Position numbers and translations under genes: made by a program
Source of the DNA: Pestalotiopsis fici W106-1
Taxonomy: Eukaryota; Ascomycota; Sordariomycetes; Amphisphaeriales; Sporocadaceae
Direction: 5' to 3'
Length of the DNA: 64,000 bases
Assembly: GCF_000516985.1 (NCBI RefSeq)
Contig: NW_006917100.1
Span: 2,097,490-2,161,489 of the forward strand
Notes under the pieces: generated by a model
The model's input: only the letters and a program-made list of their open reading frames with translations
Told to the model about the DNA's origin: nothing
Databases searched by the model: none
Shown here: in pieces, positions 34,576-46,892 of the stretch
Position numbering within the stretch: the first letter of the stretch is position 1
How the letters are laid out: every line of letters begins with the position of its first letter

Positions 34576-35777
34576 TTAGATGAAATCCGGAATGAAGTCA
34601 CGACCAGACCTTTGATCTTCTGTGCCTGTCTTCGTGCTCTTTGCTTTTTGACGTGCTCGACTTTTTGCGCGTTTCTGAAATCCGAACAATGCACCATCAG
34701 AGTCGTCGTCTGATGACTCTTGTGCGGCACTGTTTTCCTCCAATTGTATTGCTGCTGGCTTAGGTTCTGTGTGAACGATCTTTCTGGTTGACTGGGCAGA
34801 TTTGACTGATTGAACTGCTTTGTGAGTCGTGGCCGTTTCTGGCTTTTTGACATCAGCGGTATTCGTTCGTGGAGGAAAGGATGTTGATCGACTGCATGGA
34901 GCGGCTTCCAAATCATCGTCGTCGTCTTCGTCGTTTTCCATGTCGCGAAATGTGCTTGCATACGGTTTACCGACAGTTGGTCTGGGTCTGTCAACTTGAG
35001 CCCTAGAGCCTTCCCTCTGTGGTGCCTTTTGAACACCGAAAAGGGTTCTTGCGGTAGATGTTCGGGTGAAGTGATCCAGCATTGGCGGTTTCTTCCTGGG
35101 ACTTTCCATCAAGCCGAAAAGAGTAGTGTTTCGGAAGTCATCGTTATCATCATCATCATCGCTTTCCGACTTTTTTCTGGTGGCAGACTTTTGCCTTTGC
35201 AGGCGATTGATGCGGTCGTGCTTTGTCCTAACAAGCTCGGTGGCATGTCCGACAACCGGCCTCGAAATATTTCTAATCTTCGTGGCGTTTGAGGATTTTG
35301 TTTCATCCTGCAGTCTCTGGTACTCGGCTTTATGGAGATGCGCCGTGAATTGACCTGCTGTGGATAGAAATTCGTCTTCCACCATGCGATACTTGTCATC
35401 CTTGTCAAGTCCATCTGTCATGAAGCTATTTTCGAATCAGTAATGAAATCCGAGTCACTTTCCAGAAGGAATGAATACTTTTCTTTGATTGGTTCAGGTG
35501 GCTGCGAATTTGACCTAGTGCCTTCTTCTTCATCATCAGTAAGTTGATGCTTGTCCAGTCGAGCAGTGCGCTTACTCGTGGGCAATTTGCTGGGCTTGGG
35601 CTTGGGCTTGGACATGGGTGAAGAGGCAACGCCTTCAATTGCTCCCTGATCAGTGTCCCTCTCTGCCTTGACTCGTTTTAATGGTCTTGAGGCTGGGCCA
35701 CTTTGAGCAGGACTACCGCAAGGTGAATTCTTGGTCTTGGCACTGTCGCCATCTCGCCAAGGGATTCTGCGCGTCAT
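34576..35777 (-). CDS. Hypothetical nuclear-type low-complexity protein
   Basis: Two exons (35777-35459 and 35414-34576) joined by a 44-nt intron (GTGACT...GACAG, branch ctgat) give 385 residues in frame. The protein starts MTRRIPWRDGD and is rich in Ser, Lys, Arg and acidic runs, with basic clusters that could serve as nuclear localisation signals. The only region that looks folded is the start of exon 2 (KYRMVEDEFLSTAGQFTAHLH), a predicted amphipathic helix; the rest appears disordered. Similar proteins occur in other Pezizomycotina as far as I recall, without known function. The short intron is required: both exons are closed by stops in the unspliced frame. It overlaps nothing but ends 10 bp from the dioxygenase stop. 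Confidence 0.75.
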
Positions 35778-36696
35778 GGTGGGCAGTAACTTGATTGATG
35801 AGTGACAGTTGTTGTTGGAAGGGCTATCATTGCGCCAAAATATATCTATATATATATGCAGCCAGTTTTTAACAATGGGAGCTAGGCGGAAAACGATTTT
35901 TGAGCAAGGCGACAATAATGTCCAGAATATTGTTGCTTCCCTAGGACACCACAAGTGGGCTTGGGTTGAATGGTCGTGTTTGCCCAGGTCGCGTCCAGCA
36001 TTCAGCAATGCACCAATTAAGGGATCTGCCAGCGGGCAGCAGCCGACAGCCGTCCCCCATACACACCTTCTCTCTCTTCCTGTAGCCTCAGAGGCTGGAG
36101 CCTGTGTCATGAAATATTCAACACGCCAATCTCGAATAAATCACATCATCCACAACGAAGGAGTTCCGGACAATGATCGCATTTGGACTGACTTTGTATT
36201 CCCCTTCTCGTTCACTGTGAAAGTACCCCACGATTTATCGGCCGGGCTCAGAATAGAGCACTGGTCCTGATTTTGCCTCATAGTTGATAACACAGATCGC
36301 AAACAAAGAACCATTGGCAATCCCACAATATTGCTGCCTATAACCATTCAAGCCCATGCTGACCATTGGCAGTCCATTGTCTCGATGAAGCATCATCATA
36401 TGCCGGCTGTTTTGCGAGACCCTAGCTCTCTTCGGAAGCGTTACCGGCAACCGGCCCAACTAGGCATCTCAAAAACATCGCCGATTGATCCCCGTGTGGG
36501 CCTCGCTAAGCGGAAATATGCCAAAATTCCAATGCTGCCACCATGGGTATCCGGATTGCCGTCATGGATATCCGATTTCGTCTCCGGTCTACGTCCGATA
36601 CGACACCCTATCTTTCCAGGGTCGAGCTCCATGTGTATTTCTGCCTTTTTATTTGTTTGTAGTGGCATGCACCGTTGAGGTCCTTGATAGTCTCCA
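35778..36696. other. Intergenic, divergent promoter region
   Basis: This 0.9-kb space lies between the divergently transcribed hypothetical gene and the MFS gene; no additional gene is supported. Confidence 0.5.
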
Positions 36697-38573
36697 ATGA
36701 CGGGTCACGCAGAGGCCGGGGCTCTCCCAGAAGATGCAGTGCATTCTTCGAAAGAACTGAATGTGTCAACAAATCCAAACACGATCACGTCTTCAGATCA
36801 TCGGGACTCGCCACACCGCCTAATCGAGGACCGCGTGTCCTCTGACTCTTCTCAAGATGGCGATAACGATGATGAAGAGCAACAGCACCAACAGCAAGAC
36901 CTGGAGACTCTATCCCGTGTGTCCAGTGGTCCGCCATATACCGTTTTCTCGAGAAAGATGATCTGGTGGATCATTGTGATGAACTGCTTCGCTGCCTTCA
37001 TATCACCCATCACTGCCAATATCTACTTCCCAGCACTGCCCGCTATCGCTCAGGATCTAGATGTGTCAATCTCTGATGTCAATTTGTCGCTGACGACTTA
37101 CATGATCTTTCAGGTTAGTGATTGGTGCTGCTTCTTCCCTATCGGCATTTCTTTGGGTGCATGACCTAGACATAGCCCTGTCTGTTGTCTTGTACGCGCT
37201 GAGTCACCATCAACTTTGACATTTAAACAATCGGAAGAGATCAATTACTGATGGCTACTGTCAAATAGGGGCTTTCACCGACCCTCGTAGGAGACTTTGG
37301 AGATGCTGCAGGCAGGCGACCGGCCTTCATCCTGGCCTTCATTGTATACTTGGGCGCCAACATTGGGCTAGCATTGCAACGCAACTATGCGGCTTTGCTT
37401 GTCTTGAGATGTCTACAGAGCGCAGGAAGTAGCGGGACTATTGCCCTTGTCTTTGGTGTCGTTGCCGATATTGCCACCAGCGCAGAGCGTGGAAAGTTCA
37501 TGGGCATCGTTGGCGCTGGCCTCACAATTGGGCCCTCTCTCGGCCCGACAATTGGTGGGCTTCTCACCGAATTTCTCGGGTGGCCTTCAGTCTTTTGGTT
37601 TTGCACGATAGTAACTGTCGTCTTCATGATTCCGTACGTGTTAACGGTCCCAGAGACAGGTCGAAAAGTTGTTGGCAACGGATCAGTCAAGCCGCAGTCA
37701 TGGAACATGACGTTACTCGACTACATGCGATTTCGCCGTCAGCCGCAAGATCCGACAACTGTGCGCCAAAAGCAGAAGATCCCCATTCCCAACCCATTAA
37801 ACACTCTGAGGGTTCTGGCTAACAAAGACATGGCCATGTTGCTATTTTACAATGCGATGCTCTACGTTGGCTTTATGCTGATCACAGCGACAATGTCAAC
37901 ACAATTTGATGATATCTATCATTACAACGAGCTCGTACTCGGTTTATGTTATTTGCCTATTGGCTTTGCAACAATGATTGCATCTGTCTCCCAGGGATTT
38001 ATCCTCGACTGGAATTATCGACGCACAGCCAAGAAGATTGGCTTCAAGATTGATAAGAAACGTGGTGATAATCTGAAGGACTTTCCTATCGAAAAGGTGA
38101 GGACACAGATCATCATGCCGTGCATCTTGATTGGAGGTGGAGTCTACATTGGCTATGGCTGGGCATTGCAGGCGCAAGTTCATGTAGCCGTTCCACTGGT
38201 CCTGTCGTTCTTCATTGGTCTTTTCGTCACTGGGAGCTTCTCAGTGATCAACACATTGATCGTCGATCTGTATCCCGAGGCACCAGCTACTGCTACAGCC
38301 GCCAACAATTTGACCAGGTGTCTGTTTGGTGCAGTGGCAACATCTGTCATTGAGGATATGATCGCAGGCATTGGGAGAGGATGGTCATATACCTTGATTG
38401 CCCTAATCTTTACTTGTCTTTCGCCCATCCTCTGGGTTATTCAGAAACATGGGCCACCTTGGAGAGAAGAACGCAGACTTAAAATGATCAAGCTAAGGGA
38501 GAAAGAAGAGGCCAAGAGAACAGAGAAGTCTGAGAGGGAGGCGGACAATTCTACCGTTCTCCAATCACGGTAA
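36697..38573 (+). CDS. MFS drug/H+ antiporter, DHA1 (Qdr/Flr-like)
   Basis: Two exons (36697-37113 and 37269-38573; intron 155 nt) give 573 residues. A hydrophilic N-terminal tail of about 85 residues, with a Gln/Asp/Glu-rich run, precedes 12 predicted membrane helices. The DHA1 motif A region reads GDFGDAAGRRPAFI between helices 2 and 3, followed by LRCLQSAGSSGTIALVFGVVADI (motif B area) and GPSLGPTIGGLL (motif C, antiporter signature). A long central loop and a charged C-terminal tail are typical of fungal Qdr2/Tpo-like exporters at the plasma membrane. The substrate is unknown; export of amines, drugs or metabolites is common in this branch. It is close enough to the PKS (6 kb) to be considered a cluster exporter, but there is no direct evidence. 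Confidence 0.9.
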
Positions 38574-39024
38574 ATTGTCATGTCTCCGGCTTCATCACAT
38601 ATAAGGACATGAAGTAACGATTGGCAAAATATTGCGATTCTTTTTCTCAAAATGATTCCCATAATAGATTGTTAGATATATAATACCTGAGCATAAAACA
38701 TTGATTTCATCTTCTTCCGATACTGAAGCCTTTCATCAACTGCTTTTTTAGGGCACTGGCCAAGAAATATCTGTCGCTGTTATAGTGATCATAGAGCGAC
38801 TATACGTAGTGGGAATTAGCGCTGAGCCAAAAGGGGGAAGGCGCGAATGCACTGAGCTGGTGCCACGACATTCAAGTTGCTCCAAAACGTCAGACCAAGT
38901 TGCAGCTTGAAGACTTCCCACACTGCAATGCAAAACCGGAACTTGGACAACGTGAGCAACGTTGTGAACTCTCTCACAAAACATACAATGCTTCTTTAGT
39001 ATCTTCTCTCGTCCAATCGCCAAC
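38574..39024. other. Intergenic, no gene seen
   Basis: This is the space between the MFS 3' end and the SNARE gene; nothing further is recognised. Confidence 0.5.
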
Positions 39025-40157
39025 ATGACAGACCTTACTCCCCTCTTCGATAGCCTACTGGCGACGCACTCGGGCGCATCGACCACAAAACGGACTTTCA
39101 GCGTCGACAGTCTCGACGATTTCTTGAAGGAAGCATACACGATCAACCACGCGATACGCACCTTACATACAGATCTCTTACGCATCCGCCAGTCCTACCT
39201 GTCCACCGCCCAGCCGCGACGCACACTCATCCGCCAGAACGGCGGGCAGCCGCTGACCGACCGGGACCGCGAGGAGATTGACGCCGATTCGAAGCAGCTG
39301 TTGCGCGACCTCAACGCCAAAATCCGGCAGCTCGCCGACGCGGAGCAGATTCGCCAGGAGACGGAGGCCCAGCTACTCAAGAAGAAATTCGCCAGAGGCC
39401 TGAGCGCGCTTGGATCATGGGCTGCGGGAGGCGCTGGTGCCAGCGGCAAGAGCGACGAGTACAAGCGCGCCGAGGAGGCGGCAAACAGTGTCAATACGCA
39501 TAGAGAGAGTGTGCTGTGGATGCTACGGCAGAGACTACAAGAGTGCGTCAAGACACAGCAGGGCATGATGGAGGTCAGGCTCAACAGGGAAATGGAGAAG
39601 CAGAGGAGCGTCTTGGCCAGGGCGGGCGTGACTGAGGGCATGGGGCTGGGTTCGATGCCTGGAGCCAGCAAGAGAGATCCTAGCAGTCCCAGTTCGAAAC
39701 GGAGATCCAGCCAAGCTGCATGGCAAGAAGATGCACAGCAACAGCCGTTGTATAATCCTCAGGATGAGCTGTCCCCGGAACAAATTCAAATGTTCGAAAA
39801 GGAGAACCACGACATGTTGCAGCATTACGAGAGTGTCTTGGGCCAAGTGAGGTAAGCAGTCTACTGTCATTAGTTGGCGTCCATGCAAAGACAGAGCTAA
39901 TATTGAATCTCTCCAGGACGGCCGAAAAGTCACTCATAGAAATATCCGAGCTGCAGACACAACTGGTCAGCAATCTGGCAACACAATCAGCGCACATAGA
40001 TCAGTTGGTTGCGGATTCCGCCAATATTACGGACGAGGTTGGTGGTGGAAACAAGATGCTCAAGAGTGCAACAAAGAAACCGAGTCCTGCGAAATACACA
40101 TTCTATGCGACTTGCGGACTGTGCACGCTTTTGGTGGTCTGGGACTTGATCATATAG
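39025..40157 (+). CDS. ufe1: ER Qa-SNARE, syntaxin-18/Ufe1 family
   Basis: Two exons (39025-39851 and 39917-40157) give 355 residues. The N terminus (MTDLTPLFDSLL, then KEAYTINHAIRTLHTDLLRIR) matches the N-terminal domain of syntaxin-18, which binds the Dsl1 tether. A long coiled-coil follows, then a SNARE motif across the intron (ESVLGQVRTAEKSLIEI, ELQTQLVSNLATQ), where the zero-layer Gln is expected in the ELQTQL region, and a C-terminal hydrophobic anchor of about 20 residues ends the protein. It would act on the ER membrane in fusion of retrograde Golgi-to-ER vesicles. The 65-nt intron splits an Arg codon and has canonical borders. The gene is likely single-copy and essential, by analogy with yeast Ufe1. 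Confidence 0.88.
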
Positions 40158-41394
40158 AATTCCATAGAAATCTTAGCCATGTCAATAAGTCCAGCCGAAG
40201 ATGTCTCGTGGGCAATATTTTTATTCAAGCAGTTTGGATGCTGAGGCATGTGAATTTTGACACTACGGCAGCTATGCACTGGCTATTTCGAGCTTGAACT
40301 GGTGAGTGCAAGGTTATCACATGCCCCCGGGATTGCTGATCTGCGGAAGCTGCCGGACGGTAAATGCCAGTAAATGCAGTGCCGTTTTCTGTATGATAAA
40401 AGCCCGAGGGCAAAAACCACAACAGCATGGGAATTCCTACCAAGAGGGTCGACGCAGCTATCGAAAGTCCTTGAACAGATTACTTGGGAATTGCACATGC
40501 ATTGCCGGCCTCTATGAGCAATAGTTGCTCTCATCAGTCCCATGACCCAGGGACCTCCTATCTCGTCGGCCCAGTGCCGGGGGAGCTTGTTGGAAATAGC
40601 TGGTCGAGATCCCTCGCAACCTCGGCCTAGTGAGATCATGGCGGCTCTGCCCATGGGGGAGTCCCACCTTCTGGGGAGGCCGGGGGAGGTCATGGTGGCA
40701 TTTAAAGAGCGTTTGGCTCCTCGACGCAGCTTCCGTCGACGGCCTCTAGTCCGAGTTCACTCGATTCTTTATCGTAATATTGAAACCATCACGTCAAATA
40801 CCGGCCGAATCGCACGATCCATTACTAAATAATACGAACTGCCCCGTTTGTGCGTTTCCAAATAATCTTGCCTATCCAAGAAGAGACGGAACTCGCAACG
40901 AGACCCTGCACCTCATCACTTCCCTGCCTCTGCAGCATTGCTCTGCATAGGGTAATTATTGTACGAAAACCTGCCAACTCTCCGCTGGGCGCGAGTCATC
41001 ATCAATTTCCGAAAAACCGAAGAGCCCCGTACGACCGAAATCTCTCTCCAATCTCTCCGCCCAGAAGTCAGCACCAGCAGTTGCCAATCAGCGTCAGTGT
41101 GATTAGGCCAGCAGCTTGGCCTTTACCCCGCCGCTAAGGCTGGAAACAGTGCCCAGCTACCCCTGCATCAGCGCAAAGTGGTCCCTTGGACCTTGTGAGC
41201 ACCCCGCCGTTACAGCACCTTGCAGAGGTCTCCCCAGGTCCCATTGCCGCCTACGCGCACCAGTGACGCCTACGGTCGCAATCAGCCCACCTGCCCCGTT
41301 CGGCGAATCGCACCAGCTGTGAGATCAGGTCACTTGCCATTGAAGAAAGCAAACCCGCCTCGAACTGAGACGGTTCCTTTTTTCTTTTTTCACC
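40158..41394. other. 1.2-kb promoter/5' leader region of the aminotransferase
   Basis: It contains pyrimidine-rich stretches near the start codon (41,370-41,394), as common in highly expressed fungal genes. No other gene is supported. Confidence 0.5.
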
Positions 41395-42938
41395 ATGTCC
41401 TCTCCCAAATCCTCCCAAAACTTCGACCCTTCCTATCACGCAGATTCAGTTCGCAGAGTCACCAGTCTAGTCAAACAAATGTCGCCGCCTTCAGCAACAA
41501 GCTTCACGGCCGAGGTCGTTCCTCAGGCCCCCGAGGATCCGCTTTTCGGTCTGATGAGAGCCTACAAAGCTGATCAAGATCCAAAGAAGGTTGACTTGGT
41601 AAGTTGCTACGATAAACGAAGCTGATACTTTTTCCGTTTGCTTACATTGTCTCTCCAGGGAATTGGTGCCTACCGCGACGACAATGCAAAGCCCTGGGTA
41701 CTGCCCGTAGTCAAGAAGGTAATAATGCCATGATGCTCATCTACTAAGCTCACTTATACCTGTCATGCATTCTGTGCCTACCTCTCTGTCCTTTTACCCC
41801 TCCCCTATCGTCATTGTTGTGACACAATTGTGAACAGCGTGTATTGACCAACTTGTGACGGCAGGCCGATGAGATTCTTCGCAATGATCCCGAACTCAAC
41901 CATGAATACGCCCCCATCGCCGGTATCCCCTCCTTCACAGGCAAGGCCGCTGAGTTGATCCTCGGTGGCACTGACTCGCCCGCCATCAAGGAGAAGCGAG
42001 TCACATCTGTTCAGACCATCTCGGGCACTGGTGCTGTGCACCTTGGCGCCCTGTTCCTTGCCAAGTTCTATCCTGGAACAAAGAAGGTCTACCTGTCAAA
42101 CCCAACTTGGGCCAACCACAACCAAATCTTCAGCAATGTTGGCGTGCCTATTGCCACGTACCCATACTTTTCCAAGGAGACCAAGGGTCTTGACTTCAAG
42201 GGCATGAAGGAAGCCATCTACGGTGCCCCAGACCGATCCATCATTCTGCTGCACGCCTGCGCCCACAATCCTACTGGTGTAGATCCTACCATGGACCAGT
42301 GGAAGGAGCTTGCAGAGGTCATCCGGGCCAAGGGCCACATCCCCTTCTTTGACACAGCATACCAGGGCTTTGCCACTGGAAGTCTGTCGCAAGATAACGC
42401 TGCTGTACGCTACTTTGTGGAGCAGGGCTTTGAGTTGCTAGTCGCACAGTCATTCGCCAAGAACTTTGGCCTCTACGGTGAGAGAGCTGGATGTTTCCAT
42501 GTCGTAACCGGTCCGGGACCGGAGGCTCAGACGACCATTGGCCGAATTGCCTCACAACTTGCCATTCTTCAGAGATCGGAAATCTCTAACCCTCCCTTGT
42601 ACGGTGCTCGAATTGCCAGCACCGTTCTGAATGACCCAAAGCTGTATGCCGAGTGGGAAGACAACCTGCGCACAATGTCTGGCCGTATCATCACAATGCG
42701 CAAGGAGCTGCGATCCAAGCTAGAGGCGCTTGGTACCCCAGGCACATGGAACCACATTACCGACCAAATCGGCATGTTCAGCTTTACTGGTCTTACTGAG
42801 GCTCAAGTGCTCAAGATTCGTGAAGAGTCGCACATTTACATGACCAAGAATGGTCGTATCAGCATGGCTGGTCTCAACACGGGCAATGTGGACTATGTCG
42901 CAAAGGCCATTGACAAGGTCGTGCGAGAAGTCCAGTAG
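41395..42938 (+). CDS. Aspartate aminotransferase (class I, PLP-dependent)
   Basis: Three exons (41395-41598, 41659-41718, 41865-42938) give 445 residues. The enzyme moves the amino group between aspartate/2-oxoglutarate and oxaloacetate/glutamate with pyridoxal phosphate. Seen in sequence: GIGAYRDD (substrate arm), SGTGAVHLGA (cofactor phosphate loop), the HNPTGVDPT and FFDTAYQGFA motifs, the Schiff-base Lys in QSFAKNFGLYGER and a C-terminal arginine region. The N terminus is Ser/Pro-rich with few arginines and reads as cytosolic rather than a clear mitochondrial presequence, though a weak targeting role cannot be excluded. The middle exon is only 60 nt. Clean codon use, no lesions. A macro-domain gene follows. 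Confidence 0.95.
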
Positions 42939-43522
42939 ATAGTCGTGTGTTTGAATGACCTAATTTGGCCACTAAATATCCACTTTTCACTTTTAAAGGT
43001 GAAGAGGCTGTGTGTTTCTATGAGCGATGGTATTGGCACGGAATGGCAGGGTGAACCCAAAATTTCTCTCCGGTTATGCCTATAGACGAGACAATGAGAA
43101 TAAATCTTCCAAGTGTGCAAACTGCTTCCCGGCCATGTGCTTCGTGATGTTTATTTACAAACAAGTGGATTGCTGCTGACATGGAAAAACTATCTGCAAG
43201 TTTAGTATCATATCATGATTATTATGGTTGGCTAGGCTAATCGTTTGTAGCTTGTAGGCTTTCTCCACTCAAACGACGTGTATTGCATCGCCACAGTTGA
43301 ATCCTGCCGCCTGCGCTGGACAATACGATGATCACTATTGCTTAATACCAAACGCCCGCCATGGCTGACATCGTATTTTCCGGGGTTTCTTGATTCGAAT
43401 GGCGATTACTTCTGTAAGGGCGCAATAAAACCTCGGTCACAAGGCCATAGACCTACCGTTGGATTCAAACTTGACTGAGACAAATCTGACGTCTTGATCA
43501 AACACATTTAATTAGTCTGATT
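42939..43522. other. Intergenic, no gene seen
   Basis: This is the 3' flank of the aminotransferase and the promoter of the macro-domain gene; AT-rich, no feature recognised. Confidence 0.5.
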
Positions 43523-44299
43523 ATGGCTTCATCAAAGTTGACGCAGTCTGCATTGCTTCCTCATATCCACCTCTTGTGTATGGACTCGCAAGCCTCTATT
43601 GCCTGGGAAAATGCCGTTCAGCACTACAAACTGAGTTCATCACCTCACCTACAATACACGATCCACGAGTCCAGCCTCTCACAGCTGCCCGCGGATCTCA
43701 CCTTTGACGCCGTGGTCTCGCCGGCCAACTCGTACGCCATCCTAGACGGGGGTTTCGACGACGCCATCTCGCGGGCCTTTTCGCCCCGAGACGACTATGC
43801 CGCCCTGACGCGGCACGCCCAGGCCCACATCTACACGACGCACCGCGGCTACCTGCCGCCGGGCCACTGCCAGCTCGTGAGCATGCCCGGCGAGTGGCGC
43901 GAGGCGCGCCGTCTCCGCTACCACGACGGCGCCGGCTGGGGCTGTCGGTACCTGGCGCTGTGCCCGACGATGCGGACGCCGGCGCCGTGCGGGCGCGAGG
44001 TCGTGTACGCCTGCGTCTGGTCGCTGCTCGGGGCGCTGGAGCGGCACAATGATGCGGTGGCCAGTGGTCAGGGGGACGCGGGCGAGGAGACGGGCCGGGC
44101 TGCTCGGATCGAAAGTATCCTCATGACGCCGCTGGGCACGGGGGCCGGCCGCGTCAGCTATGAGCAGTGGGCGCGTCAGGCGGTCCTGGCGGTCAAGCAC
44201 TGGCTAGAGAGCATGGAGAACCCGGAGCGCTGGATGAAGAGAGATTGGGCCGATTTGGCGAGGATCGAGGCCGAGTTGAAGTTGACACATGGGCTTTGA
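43523..44299 (+). CDS. Macro-domain (ADP-ribose-binding-like) protein
   Basis: This is a single exon of 258 residues. DAVVSPANSYAILDGGFDDAI (residues about 61-81) corresponds to the nucleotide-proximal strand and loop of macro domains (usual form VNAAN...GGG.D.AI), and TPLGTGAGRVS near 203-213 corresponds to the second phosphate loop. An insertion with RLRYHDGAGWGC lies between them. Macro domains bind or hydrolyse ADP-ribose derivatives; here the usual Asn-Ala-Ala-Asn is changed to SPANS, so hydrolase activity is uncertain. The central coding part (43,690-44,200) is much richer in G+C than its neighbours, which produces long antisense shadow frames. Intronless. Confidence 0.75.
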   Translation: MASSKLTQSALLPHIHLLCMDSQASIAWENAVQHYKLSSSPHLQYTIHESSLSQLPADLTFDAVVSPANSYAILDGGFDDAISRAFSPRDDYAALTRHAQAHIYTTHRGYLPPGHCQLVSMPGEWREARRLRYHDGAGWGCRYLALCPTMRTPAPCGREVVYACVWSLLGALERHNDAVASGQGDAGEETGRAARIESILMTPLGTGAGRVSYEQWARQAVLAVKHWLESMENPERWMKRDWADLARIEAELKLTHGL

Positions 44300-44772
44300 G
44301 GATGGCCCAGAGGAAATAACATTTACATCAAGAGAGTCGGTCTGATAGGCAGATCAAATAGATTGATCTGCATTTTCTCATGGGTTTCAGTCTTTTGCCT
44401 GATGCTAATGACCTGGTGACTTCCATTGAGAGTGCTGCTGTGACTTATGAGAGCACGTATTCTATACCTAATAGCTATCTGACACTGAATGGTTGCGTAT
44501 TGGCGTATGCTCATGGCCATGTAGAATTGAGATAGGCGCCATCTCCACTGTAATTCAGCATAGGTTTCGTCATTGCCGCTAAATTTCAGGGCCCCTTCCC
44601 AGCAACCACAGCACAGACCCACATTGCATCTGACGAATTGCTTTTACCTACCAGCAAAACACCATGTAGCGCGTTGAAGGTTAAGTCGTGACGGACCTGA
44701 ACGCGACTTGATTTTGTTCAGTCGAGCACAATTTCTTGCGTCCATTGCAGAAGATCATCCGCTATTACCGCA
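44300..44772. other. Intergenic, no gene seen
   Basis: This is the promoter region of the F-box gene; no other feature. Confidence 0.5.
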
Positions 44773-46416
44773 ATGGACCGTCTGTCTTCTGAGCTCCTGC
44801 TTGTCGTGGTGTCCTTCTTGGACATCAAAGACTTACTGCGGTTCCGCCTGGTGAATAAGGCATTTGCAGTAATTGGGGCGCCCTACATCCTTCCAGAGGT
44901 CGCCTTCTACCTTCACGACAAGGACCTCGCCAAACTCAAGGAGATCGCTGCTCATCCGGTCTTTGCTCGTAATGTCAAAAAGCTCATGTACATTACGGAC
45001 AAACTAAAGCCACGTGCCGACTCATACGAGCGATATGTCCGTGAATATGAGACGACGAGGGCCATGATGCGCCTAAATGAAGAAAAAGCTCTCCATCGGT
45101 CGCATCTGATGAATCTATCGGACATTCAACTGAAGCAGCACTACTCGAGATACTTGGAGGAGATTAAGGCGCAAAGGCTCAATATTCGAGAACGCCGTGA
45201 TTTTACCCACCTTGTGGAGGTGCTTCCCAGCTTTTGCAATCTCCAAACAGTCACCGTGACGAGTGGGAATCAGTTCAACGCGCGCCGCTGGAAACTCCCT
45301 TCGCCGTACAACGATTGTGCCCATGACCCACATTACCACGACCCTCAGCAGGGAGTGAGGGAACTCGAAGCAATGCTCGAGGCTTTGGCGATTGCCAATG
45401 TGAAGATTGAAGAGCTGCAGGCTGGCTCAATGAACTGGCAATTCTTTGCCCAGGACTCGGAGCGCCTGTCTCAGCTTTTCGCCCCGTTGGCCAACCTGAC
45501 GAGCATTGATCTTTGCTTGGAGCTGGAAACCGACGACGATGGCATTGCTGAGTTTGACGAACTCGAGTCCTGCCGCGACGTATTGTGTCGGGGCATGTTG
45601 AGGGATCTTCTCAAGTCGATGCCGGGATTGAAAGAGTTCAGCATTGTTTTAACCGGTGAATTTGATGAAGAGGAGGCCGTAGCATCTCTAGACTGGGTCA
45701 TAGCACCTGGCTACCGGTGGCCACAGCTAAGTGGCATTACACTCGAGGGCTTCGATTGTACCAGGGCGGCTCTTTGGAATTTCTTGGACCTGCACAAAGA
45801 CAATTTGACTTCCCTTTACCTTGGGGATATTGTCATGCATGGTTCCTGGCACAAGCTTCTCCCCGATATCCGCCACAACCTCAATCTAGACGACGTGCTG
45901 ATATATGGGCGTATCTATGGCTATACCGACGAAGGGGGCGAAACAGACGAAGGGTTTGGCCCCCTTGACACGTGGGACGAAGCATGGAACTTGAGCGTAC
46001 CCGAGGCTTACCCAGACGACATGAGATCATCCATTAGTCGTTACTGCGAATGCAACGGCAATAATTATCCCGATGAGATACCGCTTGATGGTGCCACAGT
46101 CGCAAAGTATTTTGAAAGTCACGTTAGAAGAGAGGGCATGCTATCTCAAGCAGAGGACGATGAATTGATGGAAAAGGAGCAAGTGAAATTTCACGAGAAA
46201 TATGCGGAAGAGTTTGAGTGGTTTAAACGCAATGCGCGTCACGAAATCAGTGACGGTTCGCAGGACGAGGAGGACGTTGACGAAGAAGAAGAGGAGGACG
46301 AGGAGGACGAGGAGGAGGATAATGATGAAGACGAGGACGAGGGTGAGGACGACGTTGATGGAGAAGATGAAGAAGAAGAAGATGGAGATAGCGGCAGCGA
46401 CAACAGCGTGGATTAA
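44773..46416 (+). CDS. F-box protein with acidic C-terminal tail
   Basis: An intronless gene of 547 residues. The N terminus (MDRLSSELLLVVVSFLDIKDLLRFRLVNKAF) is a clear F-box, which would bind Skp1 in an SCF ubiquitin ligase. The middle (about residues 150-400) has Leu-rich spacing with short repeated strand-helix units, such as ANLTSIDLCLEL and LSGITLEGF, suggesting an irregular LRR-like substrate domain. From about residue 495 the protein becomes almost entirely Asp/Glu for roughly 50 residues, with a few Ser and Gly. That tail is coded by GAC/GAG/GAA repeats, which are prone to length change. The target is unknown. Such large orphan F-box proteins are common in filamentous fungi. Confidence 0.85.
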   Translation: MDRLSSELLLVVVSFLDIKDLLRFRLVNKAFAVIGAPYILPEVAFYLHDKDLAKLKEIAAHPVFARNVKKLMYITDKLKPRADSYERYVREYETTRAMMRLNEEKALHRSHLMNLSDIQLKQHYSRYLEEIKAQRLNIRERRDFTHLVEVLPSFCNLQTVTVTSGNQFNARRWKLPSPYNDCAHDPHYHDPQQGVRELEAMLEALAIANVKIEELQAGSMNWQFFAQDSERLSQLFAPLANLTSIDLCLELETDDDGIAEFDELESCRDVLCRGMLRDLLKSMPGLKEFSIVLTGEFDEEEAVASLDWVIAPGYRWPQLSGITLEGFDCTRAALWNFLDLHKDNLTSLYLGDIVMHGSWHKLLPDIRHNLNLDDVLIYGRIYGYTDEGGETDEGFGPLDTWDEAWNLSVPEAYPDDMRSSISRYCECNGNNYPDEIPLDGATVAKYFESHVRREGMLSQAEDDELMEKEQVKFHEKYAEEFEWFKRNARHEISDGSQDEEDVDEEEEEDEEDEEEDNDEDEDEGEDDVDGEDEEEEDGDSGSDNSVD

Positions 46417-46892
46417 TTTGGTACAGGGAGGACTGTTTCTCCCAACCCAAAAAAAAGACTCAGTAGGGACTGTAAACTGATGCACGCAATAGGGTCGACT
46501 AATTAATCTCTCGAAACTCAGCATCATGGATACTTAACTCGGGATAGATCAATTTGATACTTATTGTTCGTTCAAGATACACAAATAATCCGAGGCATAA
46601 CATAATTTCAGTAGTATGTATCAAGCCAAATTATTATCAAACATAGCGAAAACAAAGAGTCGCCGCAACAGCGAAGGATAGAGCAGGGTAATAAATATAT
46701 GAGTCTTGGGTTGGGATAATACCACACAATTGCATGCAAGCCTAGCCACCACGGCAGATGGAGATTTGTATTTGCAAAACGTCATGTGCTTTCCCCACTA
46801 CGATCTGCCAAAAGTTAGAAATCCCAAGTCCGAGATGATCGTAATTCCTAATCAACTCGTTTATTGTCAAGGTAAGAATTGACAAAAAGAAA
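46417..46892. other. Intergenic between F-box gene and tRNA-Met
   Basis: AT-rich 3' flank; no gene seen. Confidence 0.5.
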
